Under the pieces are notes generated by a model. It did no database searches. It saw nothing but the letters and a program-made list of their open reading frames with translations, and had not been told where the DNA came from. From assembly GCF_013359945.1 (NCBI RefSeq), contig NZ_JABWCS010000220.1, positions 124,001 through 188,000 on the forward strand: a stretch of DNA of 64,000 nucleotides, written 5' to 3'. Below, piece by piece: positions 7,925 to 16,798 of this stretch. This DNA is from Paenibacillus agri. Lineage in GTDB: Bacteria; Bacillota; Bacilli; Paenibacillales; Paenibacillaceae. A program made the translations under genes and the position numbers. Numbering within the stretch: position 1 is the first letter of the stretch; every line of letters begins with the position of its first letter.

Positions 7925-8881
7925 ATGGAAGTCATCAAAATATCGCCCCGGGGCTATTGCTACGGTGTGGTCGATGCCATGGTTATGGCACGTCAGGCCG
8001 CGCAAAATCTCGATCTGCCTCGGCCGATTTATATACTGGGCATGATTGTGCATAACAGCCATGTGACCAACTCGTTTGAGGACGACGGAATTATTACCCT
8101 CGATGGCACTAATCGTCTGGATATTCTGGACAAGATCGATAGCGGCACAGTAATTTTCACTGCACATGGAGTGTCGCCGGAAGTACGTAAGGTGGCTCGG
8201 GCCAAGGGCCTGACCACTGTGGATGCTACCTGTCCCGATGTGACGAAGACGCATGATCTGATTCGGGAAAAGGTTGAAGAAGGTTATGAAATCATTTATA
8301 TCGGCAAGAAGGGACACCCTGAGCCTGAGGGGGCGGTGGGTATTGCCCCGGAGCATGTGCACCTGATTGAGAAGGAAGAAGAGATCGTGAACCTCGCGAT
8401 TTCTTCCTCGCGGATTTGTATCACGAACCAGACCACGATGAGTCAATGGGATATCAAGCATATTATGAAGAAGCTGCTGGAGACGTTCCCCGGCGCCGAA
8501 GTTCATAATGAGATCTGCATGGCCACTCAGGTGCGTCAGGAGGCTGTGGCAGAGCAAGCGGGACAAACCGATCTTGTCATTGTCGTGGGCGATCCACGCA
8601 GCAATAACTCCAATCGTCTGGCACAGGTATCGGAGGAAATTGCTGGCGTACCAGCCCACCGGATCTCAGACCTCTCTGAGTTGAAGACGGAATGGCTGCA
8701 GGGTGTCACGAAGGTCGGCGTCACTTCAGGCGCTTCTACACCTACCCCGATCACGAAGGAAGTTATCAATTATTTGGAGCAGTATGATCCTGAGGTTCCC
8801 GCAACCTGGGAGATCAAGCGTACTGTGAATATGGCGAAGCTGCTGCCGCCGGTTAAGAACAAGACAGCGAGCACGAACTAA
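7925..8881 (+). CDS. ispH: 4-hydroxy-3-methylbut-2-enyl diphosphate reductase
   Basis: A 318-residue LytB/IspH enzyme catalysing the last step of the non-mevalonate pathway, reduction of HMBPP to IPP and DMAPP. It carries the three cysteines that bind the iron-sulfur cluster: Cys12 (RGYCYGV), Cys103 (VDATCPDV) and Cys198 (NEICMAT). The conserved TNQTTMS and GDPRSNNSNRL segments are also present. Length matches the Bacillus form. The ribosome binding site is weak (GGTGA). It is monocistronic, with its own promoter-like site and a following hairpin. Confidence 0.96.
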   Translation: MEVIKISPRGYCYGVVDAMVMARQAAQNLDLPRPIYILGMIVHNSHVTNSFEDDGIITLDGTNRLDILDKIDSGTVIFTAHGVSPEVRKVARAKGLTTVDATCPDVTKTHDLIREKVEEGYEIIYIGKKGHPEPEGAVGIAPEHVHLIEKEEEIVNLAISSSRICITNQTTMSQWDIKHIMKKLLETFPGAEVHNEICMATQVRQEAVAEQAGQTDLVIVVGDPRSNNSNRLAQVSEEIAGVPAHRISDLSELKTEWLQGVTKVGVTSGASTPTPITKEVINYLEQYDPEVPATWEIKRTVNMAKLLPPVKNKTASTN

Positions 8882-8914
8882 TCTCCTGAAATTGAACTTA
8901 TAATGTTGACTAAG

Positions 8915-8953
8915 AGAGCGTAACACAGCGGATTCCGGCGTGTGCGCTCTTTT
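8915..8953 (+). terminator. Terminator of ispH
   Basis: AGAGCG (8915-8920) pairs with CGCTCT (8945-8950), extended inward by ACAC/GTGT pairing with a bulge, and TTTT follows. Confidence 0.7.
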
Positions 8954-9111
8954 GTTATGGGGAGAAGGGTCTTCATTCAAACTTACAGATGTGATGATAA
9001 TATTCCTTTCGCTTCCATTTCGTAATTTTCTGAATGTAGTTTCTGGCGCTTAGCTCTGAAAATTGGAGTGTTTTCAAATCGGGCTGTTTTGTGAAAATGG
9101 GCCACGACGGG

Positions 9112-9140
9112 TTGACGAAATAGAGATTTTCGGCTAAAAT
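9112..9140 (+). promoter_or_regulatory. Sigma-A promoter of the DAHP synthase gene
   Basis: TTGACG (9112-9117), a 17-bp spacer and TAAAAT (9135-9140) predict a leader of about 105 nt before the start codon. The leader has AAAAGC/GCTTTT-type short repeats (9154-9183) but no recognised riboswitch. The rest of the 8954-9253 gap holds nothing else I recognise. Confidence 0.7.
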
Positions 9141-9253
9141 TGCTTTAGTGATTAAAAGCATAAAAGCTAAAAAGCTTAAAAGCGTCGTAGCGAAACAGAG
9201 TGCACAAACACTGACTAATAAATTACGTTAACATGTGGAAAGGAAGATTAATT

Positions 9254-10300
9254 ATGATCGTCATTACATCGAACCAAACTCCGGAAGAGCAAGTTCAGGA
9301 TATTATCAGAGTTATTGAAAAAGAGGGGTTGCAAGTTCATCTCTCCCGCGGTGCTGACCGCACCGTTATTGGTCTCATTGGAGGCGTTACACCTAAGCTG
9401 GCTGAGCATCTGCGGCAGATGAAGGGGGTAGAGAATGTTGTTAAAATCTCTAAATCCTACAAGCTGGCTAGCCGTGACTTCCACCCGGAAGATACTGTCA
9501 TTGATATTCGCGGTGTCAAAATTGGCGGCGAGAACCTCGTCATCATGGGCGGCCCGTGCGCCGTTGAATCCCCAGAGCAAATCGATGAGATTGCCCGTCT
9601 GGTAAAGGCCTCTGGTGCTCAAGTGCTCCGTGGCGGTGCATTTAAGCCTCGTACAGGACCATACAGCTTCCAGGGTGTGGGCGTAGAAGGATTGACGATG
9701 ATGGCGGAAGCCGGCAGACGTCATGGACTGTTGACGATTACTGAAGTCATGACTCCGGAATACGTAGATATTTGTGCGGAGCATGCGGACATTCTGCAAG
9801 TAGGTACACGTAATATGCAGAACTTTGATTTGCTGCGTAAGCTGGGCACCTGCGGGCGTCCTGTGTTGCTCAAACGCGGCTTCAGCGCGACCTATGATGA
9901 GTTGCTGAATGCAGCGGAATACATTCTGGCCGGCGGTAACCGTGATGTTATGCTGTGCGAACGCGGAATTCGTACATTCGAGACATACACCCGCAATACG
10001 CTGGACCTCTCTGCGATTCCGGTTCTGCAAAGCTTGAGCCATCTTCCGGTCATCTCTGATCCGAGCCACGGCACCGGACGTCGTGAACTGGTAGAGCCAA
10101 TGTCCAAGGCATCTGTTGCTGCAGGCGCCAATGGCCTTATTATCGAAATGCACACCGATCCGGACAATTCCATGACTGGTGATGGTGTACAATCGCTATT
10201 CCCGGATCAGTTCGACAACCTGCTTAGAGACCTTGAGAAGCTTGCTCCGCTGGTTGGACGTAAGTTCTCTCCAGGGCCAGAACCTGTTGTAACTGTGTAA
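9254..10300 (+). CDS. aroF: 3-deoxy-7-phosphoheptulonate (DAHP) synthase, type I beta
   Basis: A 348-residue enzyme that condenses phosphoenolpyruvate and erythrose 4-phosphate, the first step of the shikimate pathway. A ferredoxin-like N-terminal regulatory domain (about 1-70) precedes the TIM-barrel catalytic domain. The barrel has IMGGPCAVES, RGGAFKPRTGPYSFQG, KRGFSAT and SDPSHGTGRRELV motifs. ATG 9254 is preferred over the ATG at 9233 because AAAGGAAGA sits 8 bases before 9254. In this family the N-terminal domain gives feedback control. It is monocistronic, between a good promoter and a strong terminator. Confidence 0.95.
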   Translation: MIVITSNQTPEEQVQDIIRVIEKEGLQVHLSRGADRTVIGLIGGVTPKLAEHLRQMKGVENVVKISKSYKLASRDFHPEDTVIDIRGVKIGGENLVIMGGPCAVESPEQIDEIARLVKASGAQVLRGGAFKPRTGPYSFQGVGVEGLTMMAEAGRRHGLLTITEVMTPEYVDICAEHADILQVGTRNMQNFDLLRKLGTCGRPVLLKRGFSATYDELLNAAEYILAGGNRDVMLCERGIRTFETYTRNTLDLSAIPVLQSLSHLPVISDPSHGTGRRELVEPMSKASVAAGANGLIIEMHTDPDNSMTGDGVQSLFPDQFDNLLRDLEKLAPLVGRKFSPGPEPVVTV

Positions 10301-10326
10301 TCTTTGCATATATCTGCTGTTCATCA

Positions 10327-10372
10327 GCCCGCTTATCCCGCACCACTGCTGGGATAAGCGGGCTATTTGATT
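10327..10372 (+). terminator. Terminator of the DAHP synthase gene
   Basis: A 14-bp perfect stem, AGCCCGCTTATCCC (10327-10340) with GGGATAAGCGGGCT (10352-10365), is followed by ATTTGATTTT. Confidence 0.85.
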
Positions 10373-10458
10373 TTGGCTAGGGTAAGATGTGCGGCTGGTA
10401 GGGTCTCTTTTACCAAATTCACTAAAGCGTTAGAAAATCTTACATTGGAATAAGAAAT

Positions 10459-10501
10459 ACCTGACATAAGCATTGACGATGTTAGGTATGAGATTTATAA
10501 T
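10459..10501 (+). promoter_or_regulatory. Promoter and overlapping operator-like dyad of the glutamine synthetase gene
   Basis: TTGACG (10473-10478), 17 bp and TATAAT (10496-10501) make a near-consensus sigma-A promoter about 80 bp before the gene. An imperfect dyad, ACCTGACAT (10459-10467) and ATGTTAGGT (10479-10487), straddles the -35 box and would suit a repressor. It does not fit the GlnR/TnrA consensus TGTNA-N7-TNACA well, so the regulator is unknown. Confidence 0.65.
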
Positions 10502-10584
10502 GACGACAGCAAAAAAATTATAAAACAAGAACATTTGCATACTGTGAGCGGCTTAATGTTCGGAAACTTGGGGAGGAAAATTTC

Positions 10585-12009
10585 ATGTCGGTTGAAAAAG
10601 TGTTGCAAACAATCAAAGAGAACAACATTGAGTGGGTGGATTTCCGGTTTGTAGATTTGGGTGGACGTGCGCATCATATTTCGTTGCCCGCTTCTGAAGT
10701 AGAAGAAGAAACTTTTGTGAATGGCGTAGCTTTTGACGGTTCATCTATTGCCGGTTTCCGCGGTATTGAAGAGTCCGATATGGTTATGATGCCAGACACG
10801 GAAGCAACATATATTGATCCATTTACTGCACACCCGACGCTCAACATCATGTGCGACATTTTTACTCCTGATGGCGAACGTTATGAGCGTGATCCGCGCG
10901 GTATCGCAGTTAAGGCAGAAGAGTTCTTGCAAAAGAGCGGTGTAGGTACTGCGGCATTCTTCGCACCAGAGTCTGAATTCTTTATCTTCGACGATGTGCG
11001 TTATGAGAGCGGCATGAACAGCTCTTCCTTCTTCGTAGATTCCGAAGAGGCAGCTTGGAACACAAACCGCAAGGAAGAAGGCGGCAACCTTGGTTTCAAG
11101 GTTGGAGTCAAAGGCGGTTATGTACCGGTAGCACCAGTAGATACCCAACAGGATATCCGCAGTGAAATGTGCCGTCTGCTTGCTGAAGTCGGTCTGCGCA
11201 TTGAACGCCATCACCACGAAGTGGCAACTGCAGGTCAAGCGGAGATCAACTTCCGTTTTGACACCTTGAAGAAAACAGCTGACAATCTCATGACTTATAA
11301 ATACGTTGTTCACAACACAGCTCGTCAATACGGCAAAGTAGCAACCTTCATGCCAAAACCGTTGTTCGGTGATAACGGAAGCGGTATGCACGTACACCAA
11401 TCCATTTTTGACGGCGATTCTCCTTTGTTCTATGAAAAAGGCGGATATGCTAACCTGAGCGAAATGGCTCTGAACTACATCGGAGGTATTCTGTACCATG
11501 CTCCGGCGCTGATCGCTTTGACCAACCCAAGCACCAACTCGTTCAAACGTCTGGTTCCTGGCTATGAAGCTCCGGTTAACCTGGTATTCTCCAAAGGTAA
11601 CCGTTCCGCTGCAGTTCGTATCCCGGTAGCTGCTGTGACACCTAAGGGTTGTCGCATCGAGTTCCGTACACCGGATTCCACAGCCAACCCTTACCTGGCC
11701 TTCTCCGCAATGCTGATGGCAGGTCTGGACGGAATCAAGAAGAAGATCAACCCGCAAGAATTGGGTTATGGTCCACTTGACAAGAATATCTATGAGCTGG
11801 AAGATGCAGACAAAGAGAAGATCCGCAGTGTTCCAGGCAGCCTGGGCGAAGCGCTTGATGCTTTGGAAGCAGATTACGAATTCCTTACTGAAGGTGGCGT
11901 ATTCTCCAAAGACTTCATCGACAACTACATCTCTCTGAAGCGTTCGGAAGCTCAAGCGGTGGCAATTCGTGTTCATCCGCACGAGTACTCCCTGTACTTC
12001 GATTGCTAA
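10585..12009 (+). CDS. glnA: Type I glutamine synthetase, beta subtype
   Basis: A 474-residue enzyme forming glutamine from glutamate, ammonia and ATP. It shows FDGSSI, the metal-binding PESEFFIFD, the ATP-site KPLFGDNGSGMHVHQS and NRSAAVRIP. It is about 30 residues longer than the 444-residue Bacillus GlnA. Residues about 132-180 (from VRYESGMNSS through GGNLGFKVGVKGGY) match the insertion of GSI-beta enzymes. It also has NIYELED at the position of the adenylylated tyrosine motif (NLYDLP) of enterobacterial GlnA. No glnR or adenylyltransferase gene lies nearby. It is monocistronic with a strong promoter and terminator. This is probably a second glutamine synthetase of the genome (inference). 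Confidence 0.94.
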   Translation: MSVEKVLQTIKENNIEWVDFRFVDLGGRAHHISLPASEVEEETFVNGVAFDGSSIAGFRGIEESDMVMMPDTEATYIDPFTAHPTLNIMCDIFTPDGERYERDPRGIAVKAEEFLQKSGVGTAAFFAPESEFFIFDDVRYESGMNSSSFFVDSEEAAWNTNRKEEGGNLGFKVGVKGGYVPVAPVDTQQDIRSEMCRLLAEVGLRIERHHHEVATAGQAEINFRFDTLKKTADNLMTYKYVVHNTARQYGKVATFMPKPLFGDNGSGMHVHQSIFDGDSPLFYEKGGYANLSEMALNYIGGILYHAPALIALTNPSTNSFKRLVPGYEAPVNLVFSKGNRSAAVRIPVAAVTPKGCRIEFRTPDSTANPYLAFSAMLMAGLDGIKKKINPQELGYGPLDKNIYELEDADKEKIRSVPGSLGEALDALEADYEFLTEGGVFSKDFIDNYISLKRSEAQAVAIRVHPHEYSLYFDC

Positions 12010-12042
12010 TCCGTTACTAATCTAATAAAAGCTTTAACCTTC

Positions 12043-12075
12043 AAAGCCCCCGGGATACCTCCCGGGGGCTTTTCT
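12043..12075 (+). terminator. Terminator of glnA
   Basis: A 13-bp stem, AAAGCCCCCGGGA (12043-12055) with TCCCGGGGGCTTT (12060-12072), has a 4-nt loop and is followed by TC. Confidence 0.88.
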
Positions 12076-12156
12076 ATCACGTAATATGCTGGAGCCCGCT
12101 CAGTGGCCCCTGTGGCTTTACAGCGGTGCAGTGGTAGTCTTCAGTCGTGATTGGCC

Positions 12157-13185
12157 TTATGACGGCTCAGAGGCGCCGCAGGACTCTCTAATGATCAGCT
12201 CAGGCTCAACAATGAAGGAACTGGTGCTCGACTGATTGTTGATAAGGTCATAAAGCATCAATGCAGCGAGCCGGCCGAGTTTATTTTTATTCTGCCGGAT
12301 GGTGCTTAGAGAAGGTGTGGTGTACTTGCAGGCCTCGATATCATCGCAACCGATAATGGCGACCGTATCAGGTACTGAAATGTTAGCTTCTTTGAGTGCG
12401 CGCATGGCGCCGATGGCAATCTGGTCGGAGGCCGCAAAGATTGCCCGGGGCAGGCTGCCGGTAGCGATCATGCGTGTCATAGCTTCATAGCCGCTGGATT
12501 CATAGAAATTGTCCCCGTTTAAAAACCAGTTCTCATGAACTGACATTCCCAGATCCTCAATAGCTTTTCGGTAGCCGCTCTCACGCATATTTGATATTTC
12601 TGACTCCTGAGTGCTGCCCAGATAACCTAGATCACGGTAGCCTAGCAAATAGAAATGCTCTACGGCTTTGGCGGATAACTTGAAATTATCGGACATGATG
12701 TAGCCGGAGCTAGAACCGGAGAGCTTCATGTCGACACCGATGCAAGGGATCGAGCTCTGATCCAGATTGCTGATGGACGTCTCTAACTCTTGCCCGGAGA
12801 GGAGTACACATCCATCGACGTTGTAATGCCAGCACCGGGCCAGATAGTCGTTAACGCCTCCGTTTTGAAACTTTTCATTAGAGAAAAAGATAAGATCATA
12901 GCCGAGCAGACCCATTTGCTTCTTAAAGGCGTTCAGAACCTCGATGAAGAATGGATGGGTCAAATCGATATTCAGCATACCGGCAAAAATAACACCGATC
13001 AAATACGAAGATTTGCTTGATGGAGTTTTGGATGAGATGGGGGGAGTGTAGCCGGTCTCCTTGATAATCTGCAGCACCTTATTGCGTGTACTGGCAGAGA
13101 TGTCAGTGTAATTGTTAATGATTTTGGAGACCGTTGAAACCGAAACGCCTGCAATTTTAGCGATATCCTTAATGTTATAGGTCAT
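12157..13185 (-). CDS. LacI-family repressor of the adjacent sugar operon
   Basis: A 342-residue regulator. The N-terminal LacI helix-turn-helix (IKDIAKIAGVSVSTVSKIIN, residues 4-23) and hinge precede a periplasmic-binding-protein-like effector domain (about 63-335). The start is supported by AAGGAGG upstream. It is divergent from the sugar ABC transporter operon across a 364-bp region with three CGAAA-N4/5-TTTC palindromes, its likely operators. By context the inducer is probably a beta-glucoside-type oligosaccharide, but that is inference. Confidence 0.9.
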   Translation of the reverse strand: MTYNIKDIAKIAGVSVSTVSKIINNYTDISASTRNKVLQIIKETGYTPPISSKTPSSKSSYLIGVIFAGMLNIDLTHPFFIEVLNAFKKQMGLLGYDLIFFSNEKFQNGGVNDYLARCWHYNVDGCVLLSGQELETSISNLDQSSIPCIGVDMKLSGSSSGYIMSDNFKLSAKAVEHFYLLGYRDLGYLGSTQESEISNMRESGYRKAIEDLGMSVHENWFLNGDNFYESSGYEAMTRMIATGSLPRAIFAASDQIAIGAMRALKEANISVPDTVAIIGCDDIEACKYTTPSLSTIRQNKNKLGRLAALMLYDLINNQSSTSSFIVEPELIIRESCGASEPS

Positions 13186-13273
13186 TATAGGGCCTCCTTA
13201 TCTTAAATAACGTCGTATTAGGCGAAAAATCAACTGGTTTCTTCATTTTTTTTAGAGATCGAATCCATATTTA

Positions 13274-13287
13274 CGAAAATGGTTTCG
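13274..13287. promoter_or_regulatory. Operator-like palindrome 1
   Basis: CGAAA-ATGG-TTTCG, 14 bp, lies 87 bp upstream of the lacI-type gene and 276 bp before the binding-protein gene. Two variants lie nearer the transporter gene. Confidence 0.6.
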
Positions 13288-13409
13288 GATTTATTTTATA
13301 TTTTGAATAGAAAGTAGTCAATGTCTGGAAAGCAGTTGGAGGACAAAAATGAGGATATTCTACTTGTACCAAGGGTTTTTCGAACGAAAACATGAATTCT
13401 AAATAGTCC

Positions 13410-13438
13410 TTTACAAAAATAGACAACGATGTAATAAT
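13410..13438 (+). promoter_or_regulatory. Promoter of the sugar ABC transporter operon
   Basis: TTTACA (13410-13415) and a TAATAAT stretch (13432-13438) are spaced 16-17 bp apart. The downstream palindromes would overlap the start of transcription. Confidence 0.55.
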
Positions 13439-13446
13439 GAAAATAA

Positions 13447-13460
13447 CGAAACCGCTTTCT
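13447..13460. promoter_or_regulatory. Operator-like palindrome 2 / cre-like site
   Basis: CGAAACCGCTTTCT fits the CGAAA-N4-TTTC pattern of its two neighbours. It also matches the CcpA cre consensus TGWAANCGNTNWCA at all but the two end positions. It sits at about the predicted transcription start, where binding would block the operon. Confidence 0.55.
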
Positions 13461-13498
13461 GGATTGTGTTTCTCTTTTTCGAGTATTTAGAAGATTTA

Positions 13499-13513
13499 CG
13501 AAAATGTGTTTCG
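13499..13513. promoter_or_regulatory. Operator-like palindrome 3
   Basis: CGAAA-ATGTG-TTTCG, flanked by TTA and TTAA, lies 37 bp before the binding-protein start codon. It has a 5-bp rather than a 4-bp centre. Confidence 0.55.
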
Positions 13514-13549
13514 TTAATGTTCGAAGAATTTACTCTGGGGGGTAACAAA

Positions 13550-14935
13550 ATGGTAAAGAAGCTTTCTGCGGTCTTGCTAAGTTCTGTTCTGCTGTTGGGG
13601 TTGACAGCATGCGGGGGCGGAAACAACGGCAATGGTGCAAGTGGGGGAGCTACGAACGGGTCTTCGAAAGAGGCAACAGAAAAACCTGCATCCGGTGAGA
13701 AGAAGGTTGTTAAGATCCTGCATTGGAAGCAAGAGAACATTAACAAAGCCATTCAAGAAATCAATAAGAAATTCGAGGAGAAATATCCTGAATACAAGGT
13801 GGAGTACACTACTACCGGACCTGATGACGAGTTCAAGCAGGCGCAAAGAGCAAGAATTACAGCTGGGGATGTGGATGTTCTCGCGGATCTTTCCGGGATG
13901 AGACTATCTCCTAAGGATTGGACACCGGGCGCGAAAGTGCCGGATTGGCAGCAGTGGATCGATTCTGGTCTGATTGCGGATCTGTCCGATCAAGCTTTTG
14001 TGAAAAACTACAATGCCAACGATATTGCCAAAGCGGGTACTTATAACGGAAAAGTATACGCCGTGCCAACTGGTAAAGTAGCGATGTCGGGATTCTTCTA
14101 TAATAAAGAAATCTTCGAGCAAAACGGACTTTCCGTTCCAACGACCTGGACGGAGTTCATCAAAGTGCTTGATACCTTGAAAGATAAGAATATTACACCA
14201 ATCGTCGTGGCTGGTAAAGACGTGTGGCCACTGAAACTGCCAGTCTTCGGTCTGCAAGCAAAAATCCTTGGCGGTGGTGACCAGAACAAATGGATCGAAG
14301 GCGTATGGAAGGGCGATGCGGCTTACAATGATGCCGAGGCTGTTGAGGTTCTGGATAAAATGAAGACGCTTCAGGATAAATACATCATTGACGGATTTAT
14401 GGGTATCGACTATGCAACAGCACCTTCTTTCTTTGCTACTGGTAAAGTAGCGCTGATTGCTGACGGAACCTGGGATGCGCCAACTATTGCAACGGCTAAT
14501 CCGGATCTGAAGTTTGGGTACTTCCCGATCCCTGCTACTGAAGATGCTGCGAAGAACAATTCGCTTGTTGGTAAATATGATGTAACCTGGTATGCCGCAG
14601 AGAAAGGCCCGAACAAAGAGGGCGCGCTGAAATGGCTGGAGTTCTTCTCCGAGCCGGATAACTACACAGCGTATGTGAAAGCGGCTGGCTTCCTGCCAAC
14701 ACAAGATAATGTTCAAACGGATAGTGAGTTCATCGATAAAGAGCTTTCACCCTATCTTGGCGGAGATTTTGAACTGGCATACGAAATTCTGATGATCAAC
14801 CGTGTGAATGTCGGCGAGCACCTTGCTGCTGAAGGCGTACACACAGAGTACCTGGCTCCAGGCGGCGAATTCAAGACAGCCAAAGAGCTGGCGGATGTGC
14901 AACAGAAAGAATGGGAAGCGGCTGCACCTAAATAA
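13550..14935 (+). CDS. Sugar ABC transporter substrate-binding lipoprotein
   Basis: A 461-residue lipoprotein of the extracellular solute-binding protein family 1 (CUT1 systems). The signal peptide ends in lipobox LTAC (Cys about 22), followed by a Gly/Asn/Ser-rich tether and the two-lobed binding domain. The ATG at 13550 with CTGGGGGGT upstream is the start; the longer in-frame reading would place non-signal residues ahead of the signal peptide. It is the first gene of the operon with two permeases, a GH94 phosphorylase and a mutarotase-like protein. No ATP-binding gene is present, as usual for CUT1 systems that share MsmK/MalK-type ATPases. Confidence 0.93.
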   Translation: MVKKLSAVLLSSVLLLGLTACGGGNNGNGASGGATNGSSKEATEKPASGEKKVVKILHWKQENINKAIQEINKKFEEKYPEYKVEYTTTGPDDEFKQAQRARITAGDVDVLADLSGMRLSPKDWTPGAKVPDWQQWIDSGLIADLSDQAFVKNYNANDIAKAGTYNGKVYAVPTGKVAMSGFFYNKEIFEQNGLSVPTTWTEFIKVLDTLKDKNITPIVVAGKDVWPLKLPVFGLQAKILGGGDQNKWIEGVWKGDAAYNDAEAVEVLDKMKTLQDKYIIDGFMGIDYATAPSFFATGKVALIADGTWDAPTIATANPDLKFGYFPIPATEDAAKNNSLVGKYDVTWYAAEKGPNKEGALKWLEFFSEPDNYTAYVKAAGFLPTQDNVQTDSEFIDKELSPYLGGDFELAYEILMINRVNVGEHLAAEGVHTEYLAPGGEFKTAKELADVQQKEWEAAAPK

Positions 14936-14973
14936 GCAGTTTAAGTAGCAAGAATTAAACATACTGTGCAGTT

Positions 14974-15008
14974 TCGGGGTCTGTCCTGTGCAGACCCCGA
15001 TCCTTTAT
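14974..15008 (+). terminator. Intra-operon attenuator hairpin
   Basis: A perfect 10-bp stem, TCGGGGTCTG (14974-14983) with CAGACCCCGA (14991-15000), is followed by TCCTTTATTTT. Placed between binding protein and permeases, it would lower permease expression relative to the abundant binding protein. Confidence 0.75.
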
Positions 15009-15037
15009 TTTGAATCAGGATTAGGTGGGTGAGAGCA

Positions 15038-15931
15038 ATGTATCCCTTCGGTAAAGGTTTAAAGCGCTATGTTCCCTTTCTGTTTTTGCTGGTGCCATTG
15101 GTGCTATATATTATTTTCTACTTCGGGCCTTCAATGATGACGGTTATTTATTCATTTACCGACATAAAGAATGTGCCAGGTAGCGAATTGAAGTTTGTCG
15201 GTCTGCAAAATTACTATGATGTATTTTTCTCCGGTAATTCAGGGGAACGTGTGGACTCTATTATACGGACGCTTTATTTCATGGTGATTGTAACGATTGT
15301 GCAGAACGGCCTGGCGCTATTGGTGGCCGTGATCATTAATCAGAAGCTAAAGGGCGATTATTTCTACCGTGCGGTATTTTTTCTACCGGTAGTTCTTGGT
15401 GTCGCGGTGGTGGCACTGGTATGGAGTATGATGTTCGATCCGCTCAGCGGTCCTGTGAACTATCTGTACAATGCGTTATTCGGCTATAAAGATATGTTCT
15501 TTGGAAGCTTTACCCATGCTTTCGGCTATATTATATTTGTACAAATTTGGATGTACATGGGCTATTCCATGCTGATCTTTCTGGCCGGATTGCAATCCGT
15601 ACCGAAGGATTTGTACGAGGCAGGATATATCGACGGTACAAGTAAATGGCAGTCATTTAAAAACATTACGTTTCCGCTGATCGCTCCTTCCTTTACGGTC
15701 AATATGCTCCTGTCGATCATTGGTGCCATGTCCACCTTTGATATTATTCTGGCTACAACAGACGGACGCTTCAATACTAGAACTATGGCTTATGATGTCT
15801 ACAAAGAAACCTTCCGGGGCAGTCTGGAGATGGGATTACCTTCGGCGCTTTCTGTCGTACAGTTCCTGATCATTCTTGTCTTTGTAGTGATCGCTGTAAA
15901 GCAAATGCGCAAGAGAGAGGTGGAGTACTAG
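15038..15931 (+). CDS. Sugar ABC transporter permease 1 (MalF-like)
   Basis: A 297-residue inner-membrane permease with about six transmembrane helices. It contains the MalF-type cytoplasmic coupling loop EAGYIDGTSKWQSFKNITFPL (EAA motif, around residues 195-215) that contacts the ATPase. ATG 15038 is preferred over GTG 15029 because GGTGGGTGAG is the likely ribosome binding site. Its stop directly abuts the next permease start (TAG-ATG). Confidence 0.92.
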   Translation: MYPFGKGLKRYVPFLFLLVPLVLYIIFYFGPSMMTVIYSFTDIKNVPGSELKFVGLQNYYDVFFSGNSGERVDSIIRTLYFMVIVTIVQNGLALLVAVIINQKLKGDYFYRAVFFLPVVLGVAVVALVWSMMFDPLSGPVNYLYNALFGYKDMFFGSFTHAFGYIIFVQIWMYMGYSMLIFLAGLQSVPKDLYEAGYIDGTSKWQSFKNITFPLIAPSFTVNMLLSIIGAMSTFDIILATTDGRFNTRTMAYDVYKETFRGSLEMGLPSALSVVQFLIILVFVVIAVKQMRKREVEY

Positions 15932-16768
15932 ATGAAAGACTCTAAGTCCACCAAAATTCTTTCTTACGCCGTTGTAGCGATACTTCTCATACTGTACATC
16001 ATACCGCTACTTTTCGTATTTAACGTCTCGTTCAAGTCCTTCACAGATTACCTGCTGGACCCAATGGGGATTGTATCCAATATTCAATGGAGCAATTACA
16101 AAGATGCCTGGGTGCAAGGGAATTTCTCTAACTATTTCCTCAACAGCCTGCTGTATACGGGGGTTGCTACGGTGCTGACACTTATTGTGTCACTCTTCGG
16201 CGCTTTTCCGGTGGCACGGGGATATGTGAAGTGGAGTGGCTTTATTTATATGTTCTTCCTGCTTTCGCAGTTTCTGCCTAACCCAATGGTGGCTCAGTTC
16301 AAGCTGATGCTCGCCATGAAGCAGGAACTCGGATTTGTAGGTTACGATACAAAGCTGGGTTATATCCTGTTAAAAACAAGCGGAACCGGCATCGTCTTCA
16401 TGATGTTCACCGGCTATATCAAATCTATAAGCCGTGAACTTGATGAAGCAGCAGGGATGGACGGCTGCGGCTATAACCGTTATCTGTTCCAGATTATTAT
16501 GCCATTGATGAAACCAGTGATTGCCACCGGCGTCATTTTGACAGCCATCGGCATCTGGAATGACTTTGTGGGCCCGGTTATGTATTTGCCAAGCCCAGGC
16601 AATTATCCGATTACCTTCGGATTGAAGGAATTCCGCGGACAATACGGCAACAACTGGCCGATGCTGGCCTGTGGCATTATGATCGTATCTACTCCGCTGA
16701 TTATTCTGTACACCTTCATTCAGAAATACATTGTCGATGGTGCGTTGGCAGGTGCGGTTAAAGCGTAA
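15932..16768 (+). CDS. Sugar ABC transporter permease 2 (MalG-like)
   Basis: A 278-residue permease with about six transmembrane helices and an EAA motif (ELDEAAGMDGCGYNRYLFQI, about residues 169-188). It pairs with the preceding MalF-like protein to form the channel. It begins immediately after the upstream stop codon, so the two are coupled. Confidence 0.92.
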   Translation: MKDSKSTKILSYAVVAILLILYIIPLLFVFNVSFKSFTDYLLDPMGIVSNIQWSNYKDAWVQGNFSNYFLNSLLYTGVATVLTLIVSLFGAFPVARGYVKWSGFIYMFFLLSQFLPNPMVAQFKLMLAMKQELGFVGYDTKLGYILLKTSGTGIVFMMFTGYIKSISRELDEAAGMDGCGYNRYLFQIIMPLMKPVIATGVILTAIGIWNDFVGPVMYLPSPGNYPITFGLKEFRGQYGNNWPMLACGIMIVSTPLIILYTFIQKYIVDGALAGAVKA

Positions 16769-16798
16769 GCAGCAATACAAATGAGAGGATGGATATTA

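Noticed and set aside
6899..8659. 586-residue open frame antisense to the kinase and ispH genes
   Set aside because: It lies opposite two well-supported genes, has no family signature and is explained by codon bias of the sense strand.
8973..9161. 62-residue minus-strand frame before the DAHP synthase gene
   Set aside because: It overlaps the predicted promoter, has no ribosome binding site and gives a low-complexity product.
10459..10487. GlnR/TnrA operator upstream of glnA
   Set aside because: The dyad lacks the TGTNA-N7-TNACA spacing, so it is reported only as an unassigned operator.
10741..11982. 413-residue open frame antisense to glnA
   Set aside because: Same reason: the sense strand encodes a clear glutamine synthetase.
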